DNA of 64,000 nucleotides. It comes from Brachybacterium saurashtrense. GTDB taxonomy: Bacteria > Actinomycetota > Actinomycetes > Actinomycetales > Dermabacteraceae. Both the position numbers and the translations under genes were made by a program. Under the pieces are notes generated by a model. The model did no database searches. It saw nothing but the letters and a program-made list of their open reading frames with translations, and was not told where the DNA came from. The stretch is taken from the NCBI RefSeq assembly GCF_003355475.1, contig NZ_CP031356.1, positions 3,472,001 through 3,536,000 of the forward strand, written 5' to 3'. Numbering within the stretch: the stretch's first letter is position 1; every line of letters begins with the position of its first letter. This document shows positions 42,129-50,452 of this stretch, in pieces.

Positions 42129-44257
42129 CCCCCGAGCGTAGCGGCGCCCAGCTGGTCGAGGACCCAGGCGGTGCCCTCGGCGCGAGGATCGGCCGCGCCG
42201 GGCAGGGACTCGTGCACCCGCAGCAGGATCGGGCGCTCGGCGGAGTCGGCGGTGGTGTGGTGGCGCAGCTGCGCGATCCAGATCGCCGCGCACGCCGGCG
42301 GCGCCTCGGCGCCCTCGAGCGCCGTCCAGGCGTACACCGCCGGGTAGGGCGCGGGGTGGACGTTCTCGGCCGGGGTGCAGGCCCGCAGGCTGCGGTAGGT
42401 CCCCGCATCGGCCGCAGGATCGCCCCACTCCTCCCACTCCTCGAGCGTGAGCATCACGTCCGGATCGAGGAGGGTCTCCAGCGGATCCGTCAGCGGCATG
42501 CCGGCCAGGAGCGCGCGGAACCTCTCCGGCGCCCTGTTCGCGGCGGCGCCGAGCAGCAGGGCGCCGGGGCCCTCGCCCGCCGCGCCCAGCCGGTCGGCGG
42601 CAGCCCATCCCTCGGCCACCAGGTGGTCCGCGCAGGCCAGGAGGTCGCCCACCGCCGTCTCGCGGTGCCGGCGCCGTCCCTGGCGGTGCCAGTCGGGCCC
42701 GTTCTCGCCGCCGCCGCGCACGTGGGCGACGGCGATCACCAGGCCGCGGTCGGCGAGGCCCAGCAGCTCCGGTCGCAGCTCGGGGTCCAGCGACTGCCCG
42801 AAGCCGCCGCGCACGTGGAGCAGGGCGGGGGCGGTGCCGTCCCGCGGCACGTCGCGGCGCGCCAGGAGCGAGAGCGGGATCCGTGCGCCGTCCGGCGCGG
42901 TGGCCCACAGACGCTGCTCGACGTACCGCTCGGGGTGATGGCCGGGCACGTCGGTCCGTCCCAGCACGAGGCACTCCGCGGTGGCGATCTCGTGCTCGAG
43001 GAGCGTGGGCGGCGTGGTGAGGCTCTCCAGCCGGCAGCGGATCCCCGCGGCGTGCCAGTCCGGCGTCGGCTCGAGGGTCACGGCGTCCAGCGGGCCGCCG
43101 CGGCCCACCGTCTGCACCGCGTCGAGGACGAGGTCGCCCCCGACGGTGCGCGGCACCACCCGCACCGCGGGCCGGGCGCCGGAGCGGAGCTCCAGCGCGA
43201 CGGCGCCCGCGAACGCCTCCACGGCGACGAGGTGCTCCCCGTCCTCGGCGGTGAGCAGGGGGCGGAGGTCGGCGAGCACGTCCGTGGAGTCCAGCGGGGC
43301 CTCGCCCAGCACGGCACGGCCGGTGCCCTCGTCCTCGTGCAGCACCAGCAGCCGGTCTCCGGCGTGCTCGATCGCGGGGACCGCTCCGGTGATGGGACCG
43401 GTGAGGGTGCGCGGCGGCGCGGCGGGGTCGGCGAGGTCCACCAGCCAGGTCTCGCCGCGGGTCGGGCCGGCGGAGCTCAGCAGCGCGGCCGCGCCGTCGC
43501 GGCTGCGCGACAGCGTGACCTCCGCCCAGTGGTCGGGCTCCTCGAGCAGGATCACGTCCTCGCTCGCCGGTGCCCCGAGCCGGTGGAGACGCACCTGGTG
43601 CGGGCGGCCCAGATCGTCGAGCCGGGTGTGCAGCAGGAAGCGTGAGTCCGCGGTGAACACCAGCTCCGGCCCGGCGCCGTGGAGCGCCTCGTCGAGCACC
43701 TCGCCCGTCGCGGCGTCGGTGACGACCACCCGGCACCCGCCCCGGGCGGCCTCCGCGCGGGCCAGCAGGCGGTGGTCGGGGGAGGGGACCACGCCGAGCA
43801 CCCCCGTGCAGTCCGCGACCAGGATCTCCTCGCCGGGCAGCGGCCGCCCGGGCACGACCCGGGGGACCCCGGAGTCGCCGCGGACGCCGGCGCCGTCGCG
43901 CACCCGGGAGACGGTGCTGCCGTCGAGCGGATCCGAGCGGTCGATGTACCACCAGTCGTCCAGCAGCACCGGGACGGAGAGCGGCAGCGCCGCGGCGGCG
44001 TCCGGCAGCGCCACGCTCAGGGCGCGGCGCAGGGGCCCGAGGGAGGAGGTGCGGGAGTCCGTGTACGCGTTCTCGGCCACGAGATGAGCACGCACCTCGG
44101 CGCTGCGGGCGTCGCGCATCCAGCGGTAGGGGAGCTCGGCCGTGTCCCCGAAGAGGGTCCGCTCCACGGGCCGACGGGCAGGGCGGGGCGCCGCGGCGAG
44201 GTCTTTGTCGGCGCTAGGACGTGCGATCTGCCTGAGCGGGGTGATGTGCTGGATCAT
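42125..44257 (-). CDS. Catalytically dead oligopeptidase B paralogue
   Basis: 710 residues, collinear with the downstream peptidase over its whole length (VERTLFGDTAELPYRWMRD, AHVRGGGENGPDWHRQG, LDPDVMLTLEEWEEWGDP). All three triad residues are lost: GRSAGG is GEGPGA (Gly563 for Ser), LNDTRV is LEGAEA (Gly649 for Asp) and AGHGG is LPGAA (Gly687 for His). The frame is open and codon use is normal, so it is a maintained pseudoenzyme rather than a decaying gene. It precedes the active gene and overlaps it by ATGA. A regulatory or substrate-binding role beside the active enzyme is plausible. Confidence 0.9.
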   Translation of the reverse strand: MIQHITPLRQIARPSADKDLAAAPRPARRPVERTLFGDTAELPYRWMRDARSAEVRAHLVAENAYTDSRTSSLGPLRRALSVALPDAAAALPLSVPVLLDDWWYIDRSDPLDGSTVSRVRDGAGVRGDSGVPRVVPGRPLPGEEILVADCTGVLGVVPSPDHRLLARAEAARGGCRVVVTDAATGEVLDEALHGAGPELVFTADSRFLLHTRLDDLGRPHQVRLHRLGAPASEDVILLEEPDHWAEVTLSRSRDGAAALLSSAGPTRGETWLVDLADPAAPPRTLTGPITGAVPAIEHAGDRLLVLHEDEGTGRAVLGEAPLDSTDVLADLRPLLTAEDGEHLVAVEAFAGAVALELRSGARPAVRVVPRTVGGDLVLDAVQTVGRGGPLDAVTLEPTPDWHAAGIRCRLESLTTPPTLLEHEIATAECLVLGRTDVPGHHPERYVEQRLWATAPDGARIPLSLLARRDVPRDGTAPALLHVRGGFGQSLDPELRPELLGLADRGLVIAVAHVRGGGENGPDWHRQGRRRHRETAVGDLLACADHLVAEGWAAADRLGAAGEGPGALLLGAAANRAPERFRALLAGMPLTDPLETLLDPDVMLTLEEWEEWGDPAADAGTYRSLRACTPAENVHPAPYPAVYAWTALEGAEAPPACAAIWIAQLRHHTTADSAERPILLRVHESLPGAADPRAEGTAWVLDQLGAATLGG

Positions 44258-44391
44258 GGTGACTGCTGTCCTCTCGGATCGTCCGGTCCGTCGGTGTTCG
44301 CGAGATCGCGCCGGTGCCGGTGCAGAGTCGGGGAGGAGAGGAACGCGGTGTCGGCGCGACTCTGCGCCGTGGACGACCCTGTGGTGTTCAC
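44254..44391 (-). CDS. Candidate 45-residue ORF coupled to the dead peptidase
   Basis: GTG at 44391 with a GGGGGAAG site, ending in a TGA that overlaps the ATG of the dead paralogue (ATGA). It is rich in Ser, Thr and Asp, with a basic HRHRRDLAN stretch in the middle, and has no signal peptide. Evidence is positional only. A longer frame from 44448 exists. It might be a peptide or a leader, but a chance frame is possible. Confidence 0.3.
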   Translation of the reverse strand: MNTTGSSTAQSRADTAFLSSPTLHRHRRDLANTDGPDDPRGQQSP

Positions 44392-44469
44392 CGTGGTCTT
44401 CCCCCTTTCCCCTCCATCGCACCCAGTGGGGTGAGATGGGACACGCACGCTACCGTGGCCGTTTCAGCG

Positions 44470-44482
44470 GTTTGTCCTAAAC
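44470..44482. promoter_or_regulatory. Short palindrome GTTT-N5-AAAC between divergent genes
   Basis: GTTTGTCCTAAAC lies in an A/T-richer spot 40 bp upstream of the XRE gene, flanked by CCG and CGG. It could be an operator of that regulator; evidence is weak. Confidence 0.25.
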
Positions 44483-44521
44483 GGTGAACGCTGGCTTGCG
44501 GGCGCGGCAGGATGTGGTGGC

Positions 44522-45517
44522 ATGCGGAACCCGGGAGGTGGCATGGCTTCACAGGACGACGAGCGCTTCGCGACCGCTCTGCGCGCGGCCATCGCGCAGA
44601 GCGGGCTGTCGCTGACGGCGATCTCGCAGCGCCTGCGGGCGCGCCATCGACCGATCAGCGTCGCGACGCTCAGCAACTGGCAGTCGGGGAAGAGCCTGCC
44701 CGGCGGGGAGCAGTCCTTCGGGGTGCTCGCCGCGCTCGAGGAGCTCCTGGGGCACGCGCCGGACTCGCTGGCGGGTCTCGTCGGGGCACCGAGGCTGCGG
44801 GGTCGTGCGGCGCCGACGGAGAGCTTCGTGGGGAACCGCTCCAGCAAAGAGGTGTTCGCGGAGGCGCTCACCGCGCTCGGCTTCTCGAGCCCGCGGCAAT
44901 ACGCGCACGAACGCGTTCACCACCAGCTCGTGGTGGTCGATCATCGCATCGACGTGCAGCGGTTCGACTATCGGCCCACCGTGCGCGCCTTGGAGTCAGG
45001 CACCTGCCGTCTGCCGGTGGTGTATGTGCTCGGGCCGGACGAGCCCAACGTCGAGCCGCGCTACACCGCGCTGGAGGGATGCTCGTTGGGGCGGCGTGTG
45101 TCCTGGCCCGATCGGCGTGCCTACGGGGTCGAGGTGCTGGTGGACGGGACGTTGGACGCCGGGCAGGTGGCCGCCGTGGCGTACCGGGTGGAGCTGACCG
45201 CCCGTGCCGAGGACCTCACCGCAGCGATGTACAGCCTGCCGCGCCGTGCCAACGACGTGCTGCTGGAGGTGGAGTTCCGCGGGGGGAGGAGGCCGGTGGA
45301 GTGCGAGCGGTACCGGCGCACCAAGGACGGGGAGTCGATCACCCCGGTGCGCCTGGACCATCGCGACCGGCTCCAGCTCAGCGACGCCCGCTTCGGGCCC
45401 GGCACCTTCGGGCTGCGCTGGTCGTGGGAGGACTGCGACGGGGAGGGCGAGGACGACGGGGCCGAGGAGGTCCTCGGCCGGGACGTCGCGAGCGCGGGCG
45501 CCGGGCACGGCGAGTGA
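44522..45517 (+). CDS. XRE-type helix-turn-helix protein with an unknown C-terminal domain
   Basis: 331 residues. The N-terminal 75 residues form a Cro/C1-like HTH (FATALRAAIAQSGLSLTAISQRLRARHRPISVATLSNWQSGKSLPG). The remaining 250 residues alternate strands and short helices, with HHQLVVVDHRIDVQRFDYRP, RLPVVYVLGPDEPNVEPR and YGVEVLVDGTLDAG, and end in an acidic tail. No known effector domain was recognised. It diverges from the peptidase pair and may regulate it. ATG 44522 is chosen; an ATG at 44543 with a GGGAGG site is the alternative. Confidence 0.75.
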   Translation: MRNPGGGMASQDDERFATALRAAIAQSGLSLTAISQRLRARHRPISVATLSNWQSGKSLPGGEQSFGVLAALEELLGHAPDSLAGLVGAPRLRGRAAPTESFVGNRSSKEVFAEALTALGFSSPRQYAHERVHHQLVVVDHRIDVQRFDYRPTVRALESGTCRLPVVYVLGPDEPNVEPRYTALEGCSLGRRVSWPDRRAYGVEVLVDGTLDAGQVAAVAYRVELTARAEDLTAAMYSLPRRANDVLLEVEFRGGRRPVECERYRRTKDGESITPVRLDHRDRLQLSDARFGPGTFGLRWSWEDCDGEGEDDGAEEVLGRDVASAGAGHGE

Positions 45518-45543
45518 TCTGACTCGCGTCCGGCCCTGCCGGT

Positions 45544-45573
45544 TTGAACGCGCGGGGGCCGCGCGGCTACCCT
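45544..45573 (+). promoter_or_regulatory. tRNA-Ser promoter
   Basis: TTGAAC (45544-45549), an 18-bp spacer and TACCCT (45568-45573), seven bases before the mature tRNA end. Confidence 0.5.
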
Positions 45574-45580
45574 GGGTGGC

Positions 45581-45666
45581 GGTAGCGTGTCCGAGCGGCC
45601 GAAGGTGCATCACTCGAAATGATGTGTGGTTAACAGCCACCGCGGGTTCAAATCCCGCCGCTACCG
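45581..45666 (+). tRNA. tRNA-Ser (anticodon CGA)
   Basis: 86 bases. The acceptor stem GGTAGCG pairs with CGCTACC (45659-45665) with discriminator G; the D arm, anticodon stem TCATC/GATGT-like arms around loop CTCGAAA (anticodon CGA, codon UCG), a long variable arm typical of class II serine tRNA and the T loop GGTTCAAATCC are all visible. CCA is not encoded (the genome reads CCC). Confidence 0.95.
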
Positions 45667-45697
45667 CCCAGTGACCTGGGAGTGCTCCCGGGTTCGT

Positions 45698-45727
45698 GAA
45701 GGCCTCCGCCGATTGGCGGGGGCCTTC
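45698..45727. terminator. tRNA-Ser terminator
   Basis: GAAGGCCTCCGCC, GATT loop, GGCGGGGGCCTTC: a 13-bp stem with one G-U pair, 31 bp after the tRNA. Confidence 0.65.
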
Positions 45728-45831
45728 GCGCATGCGGTCGCCGGGCCGACCGGTGAGGGGGAGGTCGGCGAGGCTCGGCGGTGGCGACGCCACACCCGCG
45801 CGCCCGACGGAGCTCCTCAGCCCCGCGGTGC

Positions 45832-46113
45832 TCAGCGGTCGGGGAACTCCTCGTCGAGGTCCTTCTCCAGCAGTGCCGCGAGGGCGTCCAGCGCCTCTTC
45901 GGCCCCCTCGCCCTCCGCGCGGAGCGTCACCTCGTCCCCATGATCCACGTTCAGGGTGAGCAGCATGAGGATGCTGGAGGCGCGCACCGGTGCGGCGCCG
46001 GCGGTCTCGATCGTGACGAGCACGGACTGCTCGCTCGCGGCCTGGGAGAAGAGCGCGGCGGGGCGGGCATGGAGACCGCTCGCGCTCGCGACCTCCACGG
46101 TGCGTGCTGGCAT
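45832..46113 (-). CDS. ptsH: Phosphocarrier protein HPr of the PTS
   Basis: 93 residues, standard length. Active-site His in SGLHARPAAL (about residue 15) accepts phosphate from enzyme I and passes it to EIIA proteins. ASSILMLLTL carries the conserved regulatory Ser region seen in Gram-positive HPr (Ser46-like). The ATG at 46113 follows GAAAGG. No other PTS gene is in the window. Confidence 0.95.
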   Translation of the reverse strand: MPARTVEVASASGLHARPAALFSQAASEQSVLVTIETAGAAPVRASSILMLLTLNVDHGDEVTLRAEGEGAEEALDALAALLEKDLDEEFPDR

Positions 46114-46265
46114 GGCGACCGCCTTTCTCGACGTGCTGTCCGAGGTGGACTCTCTCAGGGTAGCCCGGCCCGAGCGCTCGGGGCGCACGTCGAGTCCCCG
46201 CCGCCCACCGTGCGGACCGCGGTGCTGCGCCGCTGCGCCGTGCCTCGAATCCAGCGGCCCAGGGT

Positions 46266-46271
46266 TACCAT
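46266..46271 (+). promoter_or_regulatory. Leaderless -10 box (TACCAT)
   Basis: TACCAT, six bases, then the ATG at 46278. Confidence 0.5.
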
Positions 46272-46277
46272 GACGAG

Positions 46278-46961
46278 ATGTCCACCTCGAGTGACCGCGC
46301 ACCGGACCCCCGCCCGGCACGGACCAAGGCCGCGATCTTCGCTGCCGCCCGTGACCTCACCATCGCCGACGGTGAGGTCACCGTCAACGCGCTCGCCAAG
46401 CGGGCCGGCGTGAGCCGTGCCGCGTTCTACAGCCACTTCAGCGGGCTCGACGCCCTCATGGCGGCGATGCTCGAGGAGATGTTCGAGGCCGCCTGGGCGA
46501 GGGGTCGGGTGAACTCCGAGGCCGGCTACACGATCACGCAGCACGTGCAGCACGGCTACTCGATGATGGTCGCCTACGTCGAACGCCACCACACCTTCCT
46601 GCGCGGCGCGCTGGACTGGAAGTTCTCCCACCGCACGTACATGATCCTCGCCGACACCCTCACGGCCCTGCACGTCCAGGCGCTGGAGCGGATGCCGGAC
46701 GCCCTCCCGGCCCGCCCGGACGTCGAGTCCCTGGCCCGGGTGCTCACCGGGGCCGAGCTCGCGCAGGCCGAGCACTGGCTGGTGGAGACCGAGCAGGACG
46801 CCCGCGCGGGTGCGGCGCTGGACGCCACCGGCCTGCTGGAGACGATCCTCGCCGCCGCCCCGAGCTGGTACACCGGCCTCGGTGCCGAGGAGCCGATCGA
46901 CGCCGCCGGCCTGCTCGAGTCCGCCCGCACCTACGAGGGGCCCTCGGACGCGGCGGGCTGA
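46278..46961 (+). CDS. TetR-family transcriptional regulator
   Basis: 227 residues. The N-terminal HTH is TKAAIFAAARDLTIADGEVTVNALAKRAGVSRAAFYSHFSG (about 17-57). The ligand domain is helical and shows no family signature. It diverges from the HPr gene (164 bp apart) and may control it or itself; no operator could be identified. The start is fixed by the -10 box six bases upstream. Confidence 0.88.
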   Translation: MSTSSDRAPDPRPARTKAAIFAAARDLTIADGEVTVNALAKRAGVSRAAFYSHFSGLDALMAAMLEEMFEAAWARGRVNSEAGYTITQHVQHGYSMMVAYVERHHTFLRGALDWKFSHRTYMILADTLTALHVQALERMPDALPARPDVESLARVLTGAELAQAEHWLVETEQDARAGAALDATGLLETILAAAPSWYTGLGAEEPIDAAGLLESARTYEGPSDAAG

Positions 46962-47049
46962 CCGCCGCGCACCGCCTCGCCGTCCCGCCCCCGGCCGCCG
47001 CGCCGCGCGGGCGGCTCCGGCCTACCGCGCGCGGGCACGGCGGGGCCGG

Positions 47050-48408
47050 TCAGGAGCTCGCCACCAGGCGCAGCAGCACCCGGGCGCCGAACCGCACGGC
47101 GTCGACGGGCACCCGCTCGTCGACCCCGTGGAACAGCGGGGCGAAGTCGAGGTCCGGCGGCAGCTGCAGCGGCGCGAAGCCGTAGCCGCCGATGCCCAGG
47201 GCGCTGAGCGGCTTGTTGTCCGTGCCGGCGCTCAGGCAGTAGGGAAGGATCCGGGCGCCCGGATCCTCCGCCCCGATCGCGTCCGCCATCGCGTCCACCA
47301 GCGGCGACTCGCGCGGGGAATCCACCGAGACGCCCACGTGGTCCACGATCACCTCCACGTGCTCCCCGGCCAGCTCGTCGAGCAGGGCGAGCACCTGCTC
47401 CTGGTGGCCGGGCAGGAACCGGCAGTCGAACCCGGCCTCGGCCGTCTGCGGGATGACGTTGACCTTGTACCCGCTCTCGAGCATCGTGAGGTTCGCCGAG
47501 TCGCGCAGCGTGCCGGTCACGAACTGCCGCGCCCCGCCGGTCAGCGGCAGGAAGCGCTCGATGTCGCTCTCGTCCCATCCGGTGCCGGTGATCTCCGTGA
47601 TGCCGTCGAACAGAGCCCGCACGCTCGCGATGCACTCCTGCGGGAACTCGTGCTCGTCGATCGCGGTGATCGCCCGGGCCAGGCGCACGATCGCGTTCTC
47701 GTCATTGGGCACGGAGCCGTGGCCGGCGCGGCCGTGGGCGCGCAGCCGCCCCCAGGCCAGGCCCTTCTCCGCGGTCTGGACCAGGTAGGCGCGCACGTCC
47801 TTCCCGGTCTCCTGCTCCGGCAGCGTGATCGAGTAGCCGCCCACCTCGCTGATCGCCTCGGTCATCCCCTCGAACAGCTCGGGCCGGTTCTCCACCAGCC
47901 ACTGGGCGCCCCACACGCTGGCGTTCTCCTCGTCCGCGAAGAACGCGAACATCAGATCCCGCGGCGGCCGCTGCCCGCTGCGGGCCAGGTGCCGCGCCAC
48001 CGCCAGGATCATCCCCACCATGTCCTTCATGTCCACGGCGCCGCGGCCGTAGATCATCCCGTCGATGATCTCGGCGGCGAACGGGTCGACGGACCAGTCC
48101 TCGGCGCGGGCGGGCACCACGTCGAGGTGGCCGTGCAGGATCAGGCCCCCGCGCTCGCGGTCCTCGCCGGGGAGGGTCACCAGCACGCTGGGGCGGCCCG
48201 GCGCCGACTCGACTACCGTGGGCTCGAGGCCCACCTCGCGCAGCAGCGCCACGACGTGCTCCGCCGCCTCTGTCTCGCCGTTCCCCCAGGTGGCGGGATC
48301 GTTCCCGCCGAAGTTCGAGGTGTCGATCCGGATCAGCTCGCGGGTGAAGCGCACGGCCTCGTCCTGCAGCAGGGCGAGCTCATCGGGGGTGGGGGCGGCG
48401 ATCGGCAT
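47050..48408 (-). CDS. M20/ArgE-DapE family metallopeptidase
   Basis: 452 residues, including the M20 active-site elements LILHGHLDVVP (His ligand and catalytic Asp, about 92-101), YGRGAVDMKDMVG (metal-bridging Asp), FFADEENASVWGA (catalytic Glu and ligand) and the dimerisation domain around RAHGRAGHGS. It hydrolyses an amide bond of a peptide or N-acyl amino acid using two zinc ions; the substrate is unknown. The ATG at 48408 has a GAGGAGG site. Monocistronic as far as I can see. Confidence 0.88.
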   Translation of the reverse strand: MPIAAPTPDELALLQDEAVRFTRELIRIDTSNFGGNDPATWGNGETEAAEHVVALLREVGLEPTVVESAPGRPSVLVTLPGEDRERGGLILHGHLDVVPARAEDWSVDPFAAEIIDGMIYGRGAVDMKDMVGMILAVARHLARSGQRPPRDLMFAFFADEENASVWGAQWLVENRPELFEGMTEAISEVGGYSITLPEQETGKDVRAYLVQTAEKGLAWGRLRAHGRAGHGSVPNDENAIVRLARAITAIDEHEFPQECIASVRALFDGITEITGTGWDESDIERFLPLTGGARQFVTGTLRDSANLTMLESGYKVNVIPQTAEAGFDCRFLPGHQEQVLALLDELAGEHVEVIVDHVGVSVDSPRESPLVDAMADAIGAEDPGARILPYCLSAGTDNKPLSALGIGGYGFAPLQLPPDLDFAPLFHGVDERVPVDAVRFGARVLLRLVASS

Positions 48409-48466
48409 GCCGGGTCCTCCTCGGGGTCGGGTGCCGCTCACGGTACCCGGCCCCGAGGGGCGGTGA

Positions 48467-48958
48467 TCAGGCCTGCGGCCCCTCGAGATGGGCGCGCACG
48501 AACCACTGGAACTTCTCGAGCTCGCCGGCCTGGCCGATGAGCATGTCCTCCGTGATCGGGTCCAGCTCGCCGGCCAGGGTGATCGCCTTGCGGTGCGAGG
48601 CGATGACGCCGTCGTACACCTCGTCGAGCGCGCGCAGGTGCTCCTGGGTGTCGGCCCGGCCCAGCGTGTAGTCCGACCAGCCGCGCTCGGCGACCAGCCG
48701 GCCCGGGGTTCCCACGGGGGAGGCGCCGAGCTGGGCGATCCGCTCGGCCACCTCGTCGGCGTAGCCGCGCACCAGCGCCACCTGGGGGTCGAGCATCTCG
48801 TGCACCGCGATGAAGCGCGACCCCACCACGTTCCAGTGCGCGTGCTTGAGGGTGAGGTGCAGATCGTTCATGGCGTGCAGGCGGTCCTGCAGGGATTCGA
48901 CCAGGCGCACGGAGTCCTCCGCGCCGAGGCCGGGAATCGTGAAGGCGAGGTCGGTCAT
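48467..48958 (-). CDS. dps: Dps-family DNA-binding/iron-storage protein
   Basis: 163 residues. The ferroxidase-site motif HLTLKHAHWNVVGSRFIAVHEMLD (about 32-55) is intact with His, Asp and Glu ligands supplied between subunits. It forms a dodecamer that oxidises and stores iron and protects DNA. The N-terminus lacks a long basic tail, so DNA binding may be weak. A CAGGAG site precedes the ATG at 48958. Confidence 0.92.
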   Translation of the reverse strand: MTDLAFTIPGLGAEDSVRLVESLQDRLHAMNDLHLTLKHAHWNVVGSRFIAVHEMLDPQVALVRGYADEVAERIAQLGASPVGTPGRLVAERGWSDYTLGRADTQEHLRALDEVYDGVIASHRKAITLAGELDPITEDMLIGQAGELEKFQWFVRAHLEGPQA

Positions 48959-49100
48959 GTCATCTCCTGACGATCGGAACCGGGACCGCGGCCATTCTGG
49001 GACGCGACGGCGCAGGAGGGAAGGGGTCCGCGCGTCCGTGCGGCGTGACCAGCCCGACCGAGCTGTCGGTCCGGCGCCGCCGTGACGCGAGCGGCCTCCG

Positions 49101-49106
49101 TACCAT
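49101..49106 (+). promoter_or_regulatory. -10-like TACCAT for the hypothetical gene at 49150
   Basis: TACCAT with about 40 bases of leader that include a GAGGAGG site, so this message is not leaderless. Confidence 0.35.
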
Positions 49107-49149
49107 GGGACGTGACAGGTCCGACGTCCGCAGCCCGAGGAGGCGCGCC

Positions 49150-49998
49150 ATGGTGCAGATCGTCACGCTCCGGGAGCGGCTCGCCGCGCTGCCCACCACC
49201 GTGCGGCGGCGCGCCGTGGCCACCGGCCACCGCGCCTCCCTGGTCGCCGACGCCCGCGCCGTCGCCCCCGAGGTGCCGCGCAGTGCCGAGCCCGCCCATC
49301 TCGAACGGGCCGCCCGACGCCTGCTGCGCCGCGCCGCCCAGGACGAGTTCGCCCGCGAGGGCGTGGCCCGCCTGCCGCTGCCCGCGGAGGACGCCGGGCG
49401 CACCGACCTGCGGCGCGCGGACCTGCCCGGCGAGGCGAGCTTCCACGCGTTCGTGGAGGACGTGCTCAGCGCCGTGGACATCGCCCCCAGCCCGCTGGAG
49501 CGGGACGACGCCGTGGCCCTGCGCGAGGCCCGCGGCTCCGCCGACGCCTACGGCCTCTCGCCCGAGGTCGCCTCCGATCTGGCCTCCTACCTGCTGTGCC
49601 GGGCCCACGCCCTGCAGGAGATCGAGGACGCGACGGGCGGCGGCCCCGTGCGCGGCACGGGCCTGGAGGAGTACCTCGCGGCGCAGTCCGTCCAGGTGCG
49701 CGAGGAGATCCGGGACGCGCTGGTGCGGCAGGTGCGGGTGCCGCTCGAGCTGCGGGCGGCGCGGGAGCGGCACGCCCGGCTGGGCGGCGGGGAGCAGGCG
49801 CCGGCCGAGCCCCTCCCGCCGCGCGGCGAGGAGCGGCGCGACCTGGGGCGCAGAGCCCGCTCCGCGGTCGAGTTCGCGCAGTCCGAGGCGGGCCGCGCCG
49901 CCTTCGGGGCGTTGCGCTCCGGGGCCGAGCGGGCCTATGGGCGGTACGGCCGCGACGGGGAGCGCAGGCAGACCCCGCGCACCCCGCCGCAGGACTGA
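49150..49998 (+). CDS. Hypothetical protein, Arg/Ala/Glu-rich and helical
   Basis: 282 residues, starting at an ATG after a GAGGAGG site. Helix-rich throughout: RERLAALPTTVRRRAVATGHRAS near the N-terminus, then alternating charged helices with an Asp/Glu bias and a basic C-terminal half (RARSAVEFAQSEAGRAAFGALRSGAERAYG). No signal peptide, membrane segment or catalytic motif. Not recognised. It diverges from dps. Confidence 0.6.
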   Translation: MVQIVTLRERLAALPTTVRRRAVATGHRASLVADARAVAPEVPRSAEPAHLERAARRLLRRAAQDEFAREGVARLPLPAEDAGRTDLRRADLPGEASFHAFVEDVLSAVDIAPSPLERDDAVALREARGSADAYGLSPEVASDLASYLLCRAHALQEIEDATGGGPVRGTGLEEYLAAQSVQVREEIRDALVRQVRVPLELRAARERHARLGGGEQAPAEPLPPRGEERRDLGRRARSAVEFAQSEAGRAAFGALRSGAERAYGRYGRDGERRQTPRTPPQD

Positions 49999-49999
49999 C

Positions 50000-50452
50000 T
50001 CAGGCCCCGGCCTTCTCCGCCAGCTGCCGCTTGATCCGGGCCAGCATCCCCGCCATGCCGTTCAGCCGCAGCGGGCTCACCACCTCGGCGAGGCCCAGCC
50101 CGCCCGTGACCGCCTCCGGGGTGTCCAGCACCTCGCCCACGGTGCGGCCGTCGAGCGCCTCGGCGAGGATCGCGGCGAAGCCGCGGGTGGTGGGCGCCTC
50201 CGGCGGGGCGGAGAAGAACAGGTGCGCGGTCGCCTCCCGGCCCGTCCCCTCCACCTCCGTGATGAGGAAGATCGGGGACTGGCACTCCGGCACCGGCTCC
50301 AGCAGCTCGGGGTGCTCCGCATAGCGCTCCGGCAGGGCGGGCAGGGAGTTCGAGAACTCCAGCAGCAGCTGCAGCCGGTCCCGCCCGGACAGGGCGTGGA
50401 AGTCCTCCGCGATCTCCGCGAAGGCGGGGGGAAGGGCGGCCTGCTCCGTCAT
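50000..50452 (-). CDS. sufE: SufE-family sulfur acceptor protein
   Basis: 150 residues. The persulfide-carrying Cys is in [11 protein letters not shown] (about residue 56), and [18 protein letters not shown] plus [15 protein letters not shown] match the SufE/CsdE fold. It accepts sulfur from a cysteine desulfurase. The start overlaps the stop of the rhodanese gene by ATGA, coupling sulfur transfer functions in one operon. Confidence 0.93.
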   Translation of the reverse strand: MTEQAALPPAFAEIAEDFHALSGRDRLQLLLEFSNSLPALPERYAEHPELLEPVPECQSPIFLITEVEGTGREATAHLFFSAPPEAPTTRGFAAILAEALDGRTVGEVLDTPEAVTGGLGLAEVVSPLRLNGMAGMLARIKRQLAEKAGA

